DNA of 15,796 nucleotides from CAYUIS01 sp964444825 (GTDB lineage: Bacteria; Chloroflexota; Anaerolineae; B4-G1), in contig CAYUIS010000131.1 in assembly GCA_964444825.1 (NCBI GenBank), positions 1 through 15,796 of the forward strand. The letters run 5' to 3'. The notes beneath the pieces were generated by a model, which was given only the letters and a program-made list of their open reading frames with translations, made no database searches and had not been told where the DNA came from. Of this stretch, positions 7,468 through 14,321 are shown one piece after another. Every line of letters starts with the position of its first letter. Within the stretch, counting starts at the first letter, position 1. Position numbers and translations under genes: made by a program.

Positions 7468-7492
7468 AGGCGGGCGCTTGTGACGCCCGCCT
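7468..7492 (+). promoter_or_regulatory. Strong hairpin just before the site-2 protease ribosome site
   Basis: AGGCGGGCG (7468-7476) and CGCCCGCCT (7484-7492) form a perfect 9-bp GC-rich stem with a 7-nt loop. It ends 7 nt before the GAGG ribosome site (7500-7503). There is no U run, so it is better read as a translational or transcript-stability element than as a terminator. Confidence 0.5.
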
Positions 7493-7509
7493 ACGAGTAG
7501 AGGTTGAAA

Positions 7510-8835
7510 ATGGATTGGGTTAGCGTTGTATTCTGGGTAGTAGGCACACTGATCGCCGTGCTTGCCCCTATGATCATCATTCACGAGTTGGGACACTTTT
7601 CGTTCGCTAAACTGGCAGGCATTCGAGTCGAGGAATTCGGACTCGGATATCCACCCAGACTGCTAAAGCTGTGGCGCGGCAAGGGCTACCTCGATATCGA
7701 CGGGACACGCATCACCATCCCTCGGGGCTTTCGACTCCCTAAAGGCGTAGAGATCGGGGTTTGGGTAGATGGTACGACCGAACGTCGTGACGACGGGACC
7801 GTCATCCTGCGATGTTTCAGAGTCCTGGACCCCCTCATAGACGGCCTGAGCAGGAAACAGGAGGACGTGGAAGATGGCGTCCACATACAGGGCGAGCTGA
7901 CCACCTTCGAGCCAGGCACCTTGTACAGCCTCAACTGGCTGCCGATGGGTGGGTTTGCGAGGATGACGGGTGAGGAAGACCCATCCGATCCAAAGAGCTT
8001 TGCCGCCCAGCCTAAGCGTTGGCGCATCGCCGTGCTGGCTGCAGGGCCGATGTTCAACATCGTCGCTGCAGTAATACTGCTCGTCGGGGCCTATATGACG
8101 GGCGTCCCCACCAGATGGCAGGTCGAGATCACAAGAGTTGTGCCGGAGAGCGCTGCCGAGGCAGCAGGGCTGGAGCCTCTTGATATCGTCGTGGCCGTCG
8201 ATGGAGAACGGATCGAAGAGGGGATGGAGCATCTGCGGCGCATCATCCGCGCCGCGCCAGAACGCACGGTCCAACTCACCGTCCTGAGAGACAGAGAGAC
8301 CTTTACGGTGCCGGCGACGCCACACAGCACCGAGGATGGCTATGGCATCCTGGGCATAGTGATGGCTCCCTGGCCCGATCGGGGCGCAATGGAATACTAT
8401 TCCCTGCCCGCGGCGATGAGGACCAGTGTAGCCGATCTCAGTGCTGCTATCGTGGCCACCCTCCAGGTTCCAGCGCGGCTGGCTCAGGGTGACATTACGC
8501 CTCAGGAAGCACGTCCAGCCAGTGTGGTCGGGATCAGCGGAATCCTGGCCTTCACACTGCAACAGAGTATCGAGTGGGGCTTGCCGTTTCCCGTCATGCA
8601 GACCGCAGCTCTCATCAGCATAGCCCTGGGTTTGACGAACCTGCTACCCCTTCCAGCCCTGGATGGCGGCCGTATATTGTTCGTGCTGATTGAAGCGGTG
8701 CGTGGGCGCCGCGTCGCGGCCGAGCGGGAAGCCGTGTTTCACCTGGTCGGCCTGGCCATCCTAGTCGCCATCATGGCATTTGTGATGCTCCAGGATCTGA
8801 TCAACCCCATCATCCCCTGGTCGATGCTCAGGTAG
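7510..8835 (+). CDS. rseP: RseP-like site-2 intramembrane zinc protease (M50)
   Basis: The 441-residue membrane protein carries the S2P hallmarks. HELGH (His25, Glu26, His29) sits in the first helix. LYSLNWLPMGGFARMTGEEDP marks the conserved membrane beta-hairpin (138-158). A single PDZ domain covers about 203-270. LPLPALDGGR (Asp385, third zinc ligand) is in a late helix. Family members cut single-pass membrane substrates within the bilayer, for example anti-sigma factors. Unusually, about 80 residues (57-137) separate the HELGH region from the beta-hairpin, where typical members have about 15. The frame opens at TTG 7504, but GAGG (7500-7503) directly abuts that codon. The ATG at 7510, 6 nt after GAGG, is the likely start. 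It heads a six-gene plus-strand run. Confidence 0.92.
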   Translation: MDWVSVVFWVVGTLIAVLAPMIIIHELGHFSFAKLAGIRVEEFGLGYPPRLLKLWRGKGYLDIDGTRITIPRGFRLPKGVEIGVWVDGTTERRDDGTVILRCFRVLDPLIDGLSRKQEDVEDGVHIQGELTTFEPGTLYSLNWLPMGGFARMTGEEDPSDPKSFAAQPKRWRIAVLAAGPMFNIVAAVILLVGAYMTGVPTRWQVEITRVVPESAAEAAGLEPLDIVVAVDGERIEEGMEHLRRIIRAAPERTVQLTVLRDRETFTVPATPHSTEDGYGILGIVMAPWPDRGAMEYYSLPAAMRTSVADLSAAIVATLQVPARLAQGDITPQEARPASVVGISGILAFTLQQSIEWGLPFPVMQTAALISIALGLTNLLPLPALDGGRILFVLIEAVRGRRVAAEREAVFHLVGLAILVAIMAFVMLQDLINPIIPWSMLR

Positions 8836-8869
8836 GGCCGAGGGCAGGCTCAGAAGAGACAGTAGCAAG

Positions 8870-9826
8870 ATGGAACTACTCGATACCCTGCTCAACGAGT
8901 TACAGGAGAATCTCGAGATGCCATCCCAGGCATCCCTGTATCATCTCTCCGGCCTGGACAACAGAGACCTAGTGCGCGTTCGCAAGGCGTGGAGACGCCT
9001 GCCCACAGAACTGCGACAGAAGATGATGGCCCGGCTGGTGGAACTGGCGGAGGCTGATTTTGAGGTCAACTTTGACGCGCTCTTCCGCCTGGGATTGGAG
9101 GACGAGGACCCCACGGTGCGCACCGTATCGGTCGAGGGACTTTGGGAGGACGAAGACGTGTGTCTGATCCCGATCCTGGCGGCCCGCCTGCTGGAGGACG
9201 AGAGCCTCGACGTACGCGCCGCGGCAGCGATATCCCTGGGACGCTTTATCCTGATGGGTGAACTGAAAAAGATCCGCCCCGAGCCCTCTACGACCGCCTA
9301 CGAGGCACTGCTGACCGCGTGCCAGGACGTGGACGAGCATATGGAGGTACGGAGACGAGCACTCGAATCCCTGGCCTACCTCGGTAACGAGACTGTGGCA
9401 GAGTTGATCCGCGAGGCATACGAAGCGCGTGACGTACAGCTTCGCGTCAGTGCAGTCTTTGCTATGGGACGTACAGCCGACACAGGGTGGGCCAATCAGG
9501 TCCGTCAGGAGCTGTTCAGGCCTGAACCCGAACTGCGCTACGAGGCCGCCCGGGCGTGTGGCGAGTTGCAACTCCGCGATGCTGTACCCGAGATGGAGGA
9601 ACTCGCCGACGACGCCGACCCCGAGGTGCAGGAAGCGGCCCTGTGGGCTCTAGGGCAAATCGGGGGTGACCAGGCGCGCAAGATCCTGGAGCGCTATTGC
9701 CTGGCTGAAGACGAGGCCATCCAGACAGCGGCCGAGGCCGCCCTGGATGAACTAGAGTTCTTGCACGGTGATCTGTCTGACGTGTTCGTCAGGCTGATCG
9801 AAGATCAGGGCGTGGCCTCGAGTTAA
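8870..9826 (+). CDS. HEAT-repeat protein
   Basis: The 318-residue acidic, soluble, all-helical protein has no signal peptide or membrane segment. From about residue 70 to 300 it consists of degenerate HEAT / PBS-lyase-type repeats, seen as recurring D-x-x-x-V-R-x-x-A-x-x-x-L-G units: DPTVRTVSVEGL, LDVRAAAAISLG, MEVRRRALESLAYLG, LQLRVSAVFAMG-like, PELRYEAARACGEL and PEVQEAALWALGQIGG. Such repeats form a curved scaffold for protein binding. No catalytic motif is visible. The gene begins 34 nt after the site-2 protease and ends 18 nt before the metallopeptidase, so it may be a cytoplasmic adaptor for the protease pair (inference). Only a weak AGAAGAGA lies before its ATG. Confidence 0.88.
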   Translation: MELLDTLLNELQENLEMPSQASLYHLSGLDNRDLVRVRKAWRRLPTELRQKMMARLVELAEADFEVNFDALFRLGLEDEDPTVRTVSVEGLWEDEDVCLIPILAARLLEDESLDVRAAAAISLGRFILMGELKKIRPEPSTTAYEALLTACQDVDEHMEVRRRALESLAYLGNETVAELIREAYEARDVQLRVSAVFAMGRTADTGWANQVRQELFRPEPELRYEAARACGELQLRDAVPEMEELADDADPEVQEAALWALGQIGGDQARKILERYCLAEDEAIQTAAEAALDELEFLHGDLSDVFVRLIEDQGVASS

Positions 9827-9844
9827 GACAGCAGCGAGTTGTGA

Positions 9845-11119
9845 ATGACAAAGCGCAGGTTACGACTTAGCACGAGCCTTGTTCTGGTCGCCTGGCTCCT
9901 ATTATCATCGCCTGACCCCTCCTGGTACGGGTTCTCTCAGACGGTCGTTGCGGACGGCATCACGGTGCTGAACACCGGTGCCGAACATCGCTTTGCACAG
10001 GATCTCACGTTTACACTGCAGGCCACGTCCGAGGCCGAGATCACCAAGGTGTATCTCTTCTTCCAGGTGGAAGGAGGTGACCAGACCGAATCCCAGGTCA
10101 TCACTTTCGATCCAGCGACCGAGATCGATATCAGTTATGCGCACGATCTGCGCCGCTCGCCGCTGCCGCCATTCGCCCTGGTCACCTATTGGTGGCAGAT
10201 TGAGGACGCTGCCGGCGGTAGCCTGAACACCGCTTCGAAGCCCAGCAACCACGAGTATGAGGACAACCGTTTCGAGTGGGAAAACCTGAGTGCTGACGGC
10301 ATAACGACGGTCCATTGGATCGTAGGAAACGGCGATCCAGTCTTTGGACAGGCCGCACTTGATATCGCTCTTGCCAGTTTGGAGGAAATCAACGCAGAAC
10401 TGAACGCCCCGGTGCCGGAATCGATGGATATCTATATCTACAACACACAGCCCAATCTCGACGCAGCAATGGCACTGACGGGACGCCTTTGGGTTGTCGG
10501 CCAGGCACATCCAGAGCTCGGCGTCATCATCGTGGCGATTCCCTTCGACTCTGAAGGAGGGTACAAGTGGCGTATGCGGCGCTACATCCCGCACGAGATC
10601 ACCCACCTCTTGGTCTACGAAGCGGTCACAGCGCCCAAATACAGATATGTTCCCGAGTGGCTGGACGAGGGATTGGCCACAGCCAACGAGCAATTGCCAA
10701 CGCCAGAGCACGCCCTGATCCTGGAGGAAGCCCGCGCTCAGGGACAACTGATCCCTTTGGAAGACCTGTGCAACCCCTTTTCCCCCAATCCACAGAAAGC
10801 TTTTCTGGCCTACGCTCAGAGCGGAAGCCTCGTCAGCTTCATCCGCGAGCAGTATGGCGCTGGAGGCATACGAGGGCTGCTGAACGCCTACGCCAACGGA
10901 GCAAGTTGCAGCTCAGGTGTACAGGAAGCCCTGGACACCAGCCTCGCCGATCTGGAGGCCGCGTGGCGGTCGAGTCTGGAGGGGAACCAGCCGGTTGATC
11001 CAACGACCCGGATCGAGCAGATGGGCCGGATCAAGGAAGCTGGACTGTGGTTGGGCCTGTGGCTGTTGGGCGTGCTGGTGGCCGTGCCGATGATCGGAGG
11101 GCTCCGCCGCAAGGAGTGA
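9845..11119 (+). CDS. Membrane-anchored peptidase MA-like metallopeptidase (gluzincin)
   Basis: This is a 424-residue exported protein. An N-terminal signal or anchor (basic MTKRRLRLS then hydrophobic 11-20) is followed by a beta-rich region (about 35-125). The peptidase domain has HEITH (His250, Glu251, His254) and, 21 residues later, WLDEGLAT (272-279). Glu275 is the expected third zinc ligand of gluzincins, as in the peptidase MA superfamily. A C-terminal helix (399-418) followed by GLRRKE is a membrane anchor with a short cytoplasmic tail, placing the catalytic domain outside the cytoplasm. The active site appears complete; the substrate is unknown. It lies between the HEAT protein and the nuclease gene, and its last codons contain the ribosome site of that nuclease gene. 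Confidence 0.85.
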   Translation: MTKRRLRLSTSLVLVAWLLLSSPDPSWYGFSQTVVADGITVLNTGAEHRFAQDLTFTLQATSEAEITKVYLFFQVEGGDQTESQVITFDPATEIDISYAHDLRRSPLPPFALVTYWWQIEDAAGGSLNTASKPSNHEYEDNRFEWENLSADGITTVHWIVGNGDPVFGQAALDIALASLEEINAELNAPVPESMDIYIYNTQPNLDAAMALTGRLWVVGQAHPELGVIIVAIPFDSEGGYKWRMRRYIPHEITHLLVYEAVTAPKYRYVPEWLDEGLATANEQLPTPEHALILEEARAQGQLIPLEDLCNPFSPNPQKAFLAYAQSGSLVSFIREQYGAGGIRGLLNAYANGASCSSGVQEALDTSLADLEAAWRSSLEGNQPVDPTTRIEQMGRIKEAGLWLGLWLLGVLVAVPMIGGLRRKE

Positions 11120-11122
11120 AGT

Positions 11123-11656
11123 ATGCAGAGAACCGTAGCGTTTGATTTGGAAACCCAATACTTGGCTGACGAAGTGGGCGGCTGGAGTAACATCCGCGAC
11201 TTGAAACTGTCGGTCGGCGTGATCTATGACGCGGCCGAGGACACTTACCGCCACTACACCGAAGACCGGGCAGAGGACCTGATCGCCGACCTTCGGAGGG
11301 CCGATCTGGTCGTCGGATACAATGTGCTCCGATTCGACTATGAGGTTCTGCGCGCCTACACCGACGATCCACTGTCCGACCTGCCCACGGTCGACATGTT
11401 GCAGGACCTGTACCACACCCTGGGCTGGCGCCTCAAGCTGGACAACGTGGCTTCGGCGACGCTGGGAGAGTCAAAGAGCGCCGACGGTGTGCAAGCCGTG
11501 CACTGGTTTCGCGATGGCCAGTTGGAAAAAGTCATCGAGTACTGCCGTCGGGATGTCGAGGTGACATGGCGGGTCTACCAGTTCGGCCAGCAGAACGGTT
11601 ACATCCAGTATCGCGATCGCAGTTGGCGCGTGCACAAAGTACTGGTGGGATGGTAG
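11123..11656 (+). CDS. DEDDy-type 3'-5' exonuclease, RNase H-like fold
   Basis: The 177-residue protein is a stand-alone exonuclease domain. Exo I is AFDLET (Asp8, Glu10), Exo II is GYNVLRFDYEVL (Asn67, Asp72), and Exo III is YCRRDVEVT (Tyr140, Asp144, a YxxxD motif). All four acidic residues plus Tyr are present, which places it in the DEDDy group, close to the ribonuclease H-like domains found attached to helicases (YprB-like). No helicase or polymerase domain is fused or adjacent, so the substrate (DNA or RNA) is open. The start is well defined: AAGGAG (11111-11116) lies 6 nt upstream, inside the end of the peptidase gene, with only 3 nt between genes, so coupling is likely. Confidence 0.83.
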   Translation: MQRTVAFDLETQYLADEVGGWSNIRDLKLSVGVIYDAAEDTYRHYTEDRAEDLIADLRRADLVVGYNVLRFDYEVLRAYTDDPLSDLPTVDMLQDLYHTLGWRLKLDNVASATLGESKSADGVQAVHWFRDGQLEKVIEYCRRDVEVTWRVYQFGQQNGYIQYRDRSWRVHKVLVGW

Positions 11657-11663
11657 CTGCCTA

Positions 11664-12608
11664 ATGGCGGCATTTGAGCCCGCGTATCTGGCGCTCCTAC
11701 GCTCGGGAGAATTAGAGCGCCGCGTGGCGTTGGTATACGAGCAACTCCACGCCTGTGACTTTTGTGGCAGGGTATGCGGGGTCGATCGCTACGAGGAGCT
11801 TGGATCCTGCCGGACCGGAGTCCGAGCTCTGATCTCCAGCGCCGGCCCTCACCTGGGCGAGGAGGATCCACTGCGGGGCCACCAGGGCTCTGGCACCATA
11901 TTCTTCGCTTGGTGCAATCTGAACTGCCAGTTCTGCCAGAACTATGACGTCAGCCAGCAGGGACAGGGGCACGAGGTCGAACCGGAGGATCTGGCCCGCA
12001 CGATGCTCTCCCTCCAGGCACAGGGCTGCCACAACATCAACTTTGTCTCGCCCACCCATGTGATCGCCCCCATCCTGGCGGCTGTGCTGATCGCTGCCGA
12101 GGCCGGGTTGCGTCTCTCCCTGGTTTGGAATACCGGCGGCTACGATTCGCTCTCAGCGCTGGCCCTGCTTGATGGTGTGGTTGACATTTACATGCCGGAT
12201 ATGAAATACGCAAACGAGGAAACTGCTCGCGAGTACTCCAGAGTCAAGGACTATCCGGCGGTCAACCAGGCTGCGGTCAAAGAGATGCACCGCCAGGTGG
12301 GCGATCTGGTGACAGACGACAGGGGTATTGCTTTGCGCGGATTGCTGGTGCGTCACCTGGTTATGCCAAAGGGCCTGGCGGGAACAGACGAGATCGCCCG
12401 GTTCCTGGCGCAAGAGATCTCAGAGGACACCTACATCAACGTGATGGACCAGTATCGCCCTTGCTTTAGGGCCTATGAACTGCCGCCGCTCAACCGTCCT
12501 ATCACGCGAGAGGAATTCGAGCAGGCCCTACAACAGGCCAGGGAGGCCGGGCTACACCGCTTCGACAAACGCGCGCCCCGGTTCCTCCGTGTTCTGTGGG
12601 GAGAGTAA
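11664..12608 (+). CDS. PflX-like radical SAM protein (pyruvate formate-lyase activating enzyme homolog)
   Basis: The 314-residue protein matches the PflX group (COG1313 type). A Cys-rich N-terminus has Cys31, Cys34, Cys38 and Cys49 (CDFCGRVCGVDR...GSC). GSGTIFFAWCNLNCQFCQNY follows, with the radical SAM CxxxCxxC motif at Cys84, Cys88 and Cys91 that binds the 4Fe-4S cluster cleaving SAM. Further motifs are NINFVSPTHV, LVWNTGGYDS, VDIYMPDMKY and LVMPKG, typical of the family. Despite the family name no pyruvate formate-lyase is nearby, and the family's substrate is not established. The ATG is 7 nt after the nuclease stop and the acylphosphatase begins 4 nt after its end, so the three genes probably form one transcript. 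Confidence 0.88.
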   Translation: MAAFEPAYLALLRSGELERRVALVYEQLHACDFCGRVCGVDRYEELGSCRTGVRALISSAGPHLGEEDPLRGHQGSGTIFFAWCNLNCQFCQNYDVSQQGQGHEVEPEDLARTMLSLQAQGCHNINFVSPTHVIAPILAAVLIAAEAGLRLSLVWNTGGYDSLSALALLDGVVDIYMPDMKYANEETAREYSRVKDYPAVNQAAVKEMHRQVGDLVTDDRGIALRGLLVRHLVMPKGLAGTDEIARFLAQEISEDTYINVMDQYRPCFRAYELPPLNRPITREEFEQALQQAREAGLHRFDKRAPRFLRVLWGE

Positions 12609-12612
12609 ACCG

Positions 12613-12909
12613 GTGGAAGACAGACCCGAACCGGAGACCCGCCTGCGAGCCACCGTCCACGGACGGGTACAGGGGGTTAGCTTCCGCTACTATGCCATCC
12701 GTGAGGCGGAGCGCCTGGGTCTGACCGGTTGGGTTGCCAATCGCTGGGATGGAGCAGTGGAGACGGTCGCCGAAGGATCGCGCGAGGCTCTGAACAGATT
12801 CCAGGCTTTTCTCCACCGCGGCTCCCCCTCCGCGTTCGTCCAACAGGTGGACGAAGTATGGGAAGAACCTACGGGTGAGTTTGAGCACTTTAGGGTACGA
12901 CATCTATGA
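12613..12909 (+). CDS. acyP: Acylphosphatase
   Basis: From the GTG at 12613 the product is 98 residues, the normal size of an acylphosphatase, which hydrolyses carboxyl-phosphate bonds. The phosphate-binding loop GRVQGVSFRYY holds catalytic Arg25, and GWVANRWDGAVE holds catalytic Asn43. The frame stays open upstream to 12475, but that part lies within the radical SAM gene and adds no domain. GGGGAG precedes the GTG at about 9 nt. The stop codon TGA (12907-12909) lies inside the first unit of the 10-bp repeat tract, so the repeats begin exactly at the gene end. Confidence 0.93.
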   Translation: MEDRPEPETRLRATVHGRVQGVSFRYYAIREAERLGLTGWVANRWDGAVETVAEGSREALNRFQAFLHRGSPSAFVQQVDEVWEEPTGEFEHFRVRHL

Positions 12910-13083
12910 GGCATGATGAAACACAATGAGGCATAATGAAGCATCATGAGGCANNNNNNNNNNNNNNNNNNNNNNNNNNNNNNNNNNNNNNNNNNNNNNN
13001 NNNNNNNNNNNNNNNNNNNNNNNNNNNNNNNNNNNNNNNNNNNNNNNNNNNNNATGAGGCATAATGAGGCATAATGAGGCATA
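12906..13083 (+). repeat. Tandem 10-bp repeat tract (unit ATGAGGCATA), interrupted by N gap
   Basis: Units follow in exact 10-bp register from 12906: ATGAGGCATG, ATGAAACACA, ATGAGGCATA, ATGAAGCATC, then ATGAGGCA into the gap. After the gap come three perfect copies of ATGAGGCATA at 13054, 13064 and 13074. The left copies diverge while the right ones are identical. Each unit carries GAGG and, 4 nt later, the ATG of the next unit, resembling a ribosome site plus start codon. The last copy supplies the start of the next gene. True copy number is unknown because of the gap. Confidence 0.85.
12954..13053. other. Assembly gap, 100 N
   Basis: Exactly 100 undetermined bases lie inside the tandem repeat tract. 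A round 100 suggests a scaffolding placeholder of unknown true size. The repeat most likely broke the assembly, so further copies or other sequence could be missing between acyP and the FecR-like gene. Confidence 0.95.
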
Positions 13084-14303
13084 ATCCAGAGCGGCTGGCG
13101 TGGGTCATCCTGCTCACGTCATTCTTCATCTGCATCGGTCTGACAGCCGCTATTCCCCTCGGCATCCGTCGCTACGTGCAATACGCCCGCGTGCCCCAGC
13201 GCGTCACGCTCGAGGTACAGCAGGGACCGCTGCGGGTTACCGTGGCAGGCCGGGGTGCACCTGTGGCCATTGACCAAGACCGGGACGAGATACCGGAGCG
13301 CACGATCGTAGCGACTGACGTGACCGCTGGGAGGCTGGCAGTTCATACCCCTTTAGAGGATGGTCCCATCATCGCCACGGTCCAACTCTATGGCAACACC
13401 GAGGCGGTGTTGTCCGCAGCCCGCTCTCCGCGCTTTGCTTCTAGTCCCTTGCCCCACGAGGTGACTCTGGAGGTGAGAGCCGGGCGAGTGCGCATCAACG
13501 TCGTCAATGAAGAAAATCGTCCCACGGCTGTCGAGGCCCAAACACCCCACGGGACGGTCAAGCTGGCGGAAGGAAGCTACGAGGTCAAGGTCAACGGAGA
13601 GAACATGGAGGTCACCGTGCGGAACGGGCTGGCCCAAGTCATCAGCGATGACCAAGTTGTCTTGACTCTCGGCCCCGCTGAACGCGCCGTCGTCAGCGGC
13701 GAGCAGACAGTTGTCGTGCAATCCGCCGCCCGCAATCTGATCACGAACGGCGATTTTCAAAACCCGCTGAGCCCGGCTGACGGCTGGACCAGCTATCGCC
13801 AACAGACGGACCCTGAGCAACCTGAGGGAAATGCCAGGACGGTCACCAATGCGGGACGGAACGCGGTCGAGTTCTTCCGTGATGGCAGCAACCACGCAGA
13901 GGTGGGCATCCGTCAGGAGATCAATTACGACGTGCGTGACTTTAGCTATCTGCAAATGCACCTGGACGTGCGCATCATCGACCAGAACATTGCCGGTTTT
14001 GGAGGGTGCGGGTATTTGGGCACCGAGTGCCCCGTTATCGTACGCCTGGATTACAAAGACATCTACGGCACTGACGGAGAATGGCTGCACGGCTTTTACC
14101 GTGGCGAACCCGCGTCCGACTGGCTGATTAACTGGTGGGCCGAGCAGCTCCAATCCCCCAACTGGCAGACCTATGATTCGGACAACCTGATGGAAGAGCT
14201 GGCCGCGACACCTCCCGCCCTGATCAAGTCGTTGACCGTGTATGCGTCAGGCCACAGCTTTCACGCACTAATCACAGAAGTGGAGCTCTTGGCCCAGGAG
14301 TAG
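13074..14303 (+). CDS. Single-pass membrane protein with FecR-like and jelly-roll modules
   Basis: The 409-residue protein has a short N-terminus, one membrane helix (10-30) followed by IRRYVQYAR, and a large probably extracytoplasmic part. Residues 43-215 are beta-rich with repeated short strands (VTLEVQQGPLRVTVAG and later VTLEVRAGRVRINVVN, apparently an internal duplication) and TPHGTVKLAEGSYEVKVNG, which recalls FecR-type domains. Residues 221-407 start with NLITNGDFQNP and look like a carbohydrate-binding-type jelly roll. An upstream in-frame TGA at 13065-13067 fixes the start at or after ATG 13074, which is the last unit of the 10-bp repeat. GAGG of the preceding unit is 4 nt away. Function is unknown; surface or envelope binding or sensing is inference. 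Confidence 0.75.
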   Translation: MRHNPERLAWVILLTSFFICIGLTAAIPLGIRRYVQYARVPQRVTLEVQQGPLRVTVAGRGAPVAIDQDRDEIPERTIVATDVTAGRLAVHTPLEDGPIIATVQLYGNTEAVLSAARSPRFASSPLPHEVTLEVRAGRVRINVVNEENRPTAVEAQTPHGTVKLAEGSYEVKVNGENMEVTVRNGLAQVISDDQVVLTLGPAERAVVSGEQTVVVQSAARNLITNGDFQNPLSPADGWTSYRQQTDPEQPEGNARTVTNAGRNAVEFFRDGSNHAEVGIRQEINYDVRDFSYLQMHLDVRIIDQNIAGFGGCGYLGTECPVIVRLDYKDIYGTDGEWLHGFYRGEPASDWLINWWAEQLQSPNWQTYDSDNLMEELAATPPALIKSLTVYASGHSFHALITEVELLAQE

Positions 14304-14321
14304 CCCAGTACCTAGTCCTGG
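14294..14321. terminator. Weak dyad between convergent genes
   Basis: CCAGGA (14294-14299) pairs with TCCTGG (14316-14321) across the 18-nt gap between two convergent genes and the end of the left one. A second alternative pairs AGCC-AG with CTGGCT with one bulge. No T run is evident on either side. It may serve as a bidirectional 3' end, but support is thin. Confidence 0.25.

Noticed and set aside
7663..8562. 299-residue minus-strand open frame
   Set aside because: It is the antisense shadow of the site-2 protease gene; its His/Asp-rich composition reflects the complementary codons.
9905..10747. 280-residue minus-strand open frame
   Set aside because: It is the antisense shadow of the HEITH peptidase gene, with no domain.
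12475..12612. N-terminal extension of acylphosphatase
   Set aside because: The extension lies inside the radical SAM gene in another frame, and the family starts close to the GTG at 12613.
12906..13083. CRISPR-like array
   Set aside because: The units are 10 bp with no spacers, so this is a simple tandem repeat.
13353..14153. 266-residue minus-strand open frame
   Set aside because: It is antisense to the FecR-like gene, whose TM helix, repeats and NLITNGDF motif are convincing.
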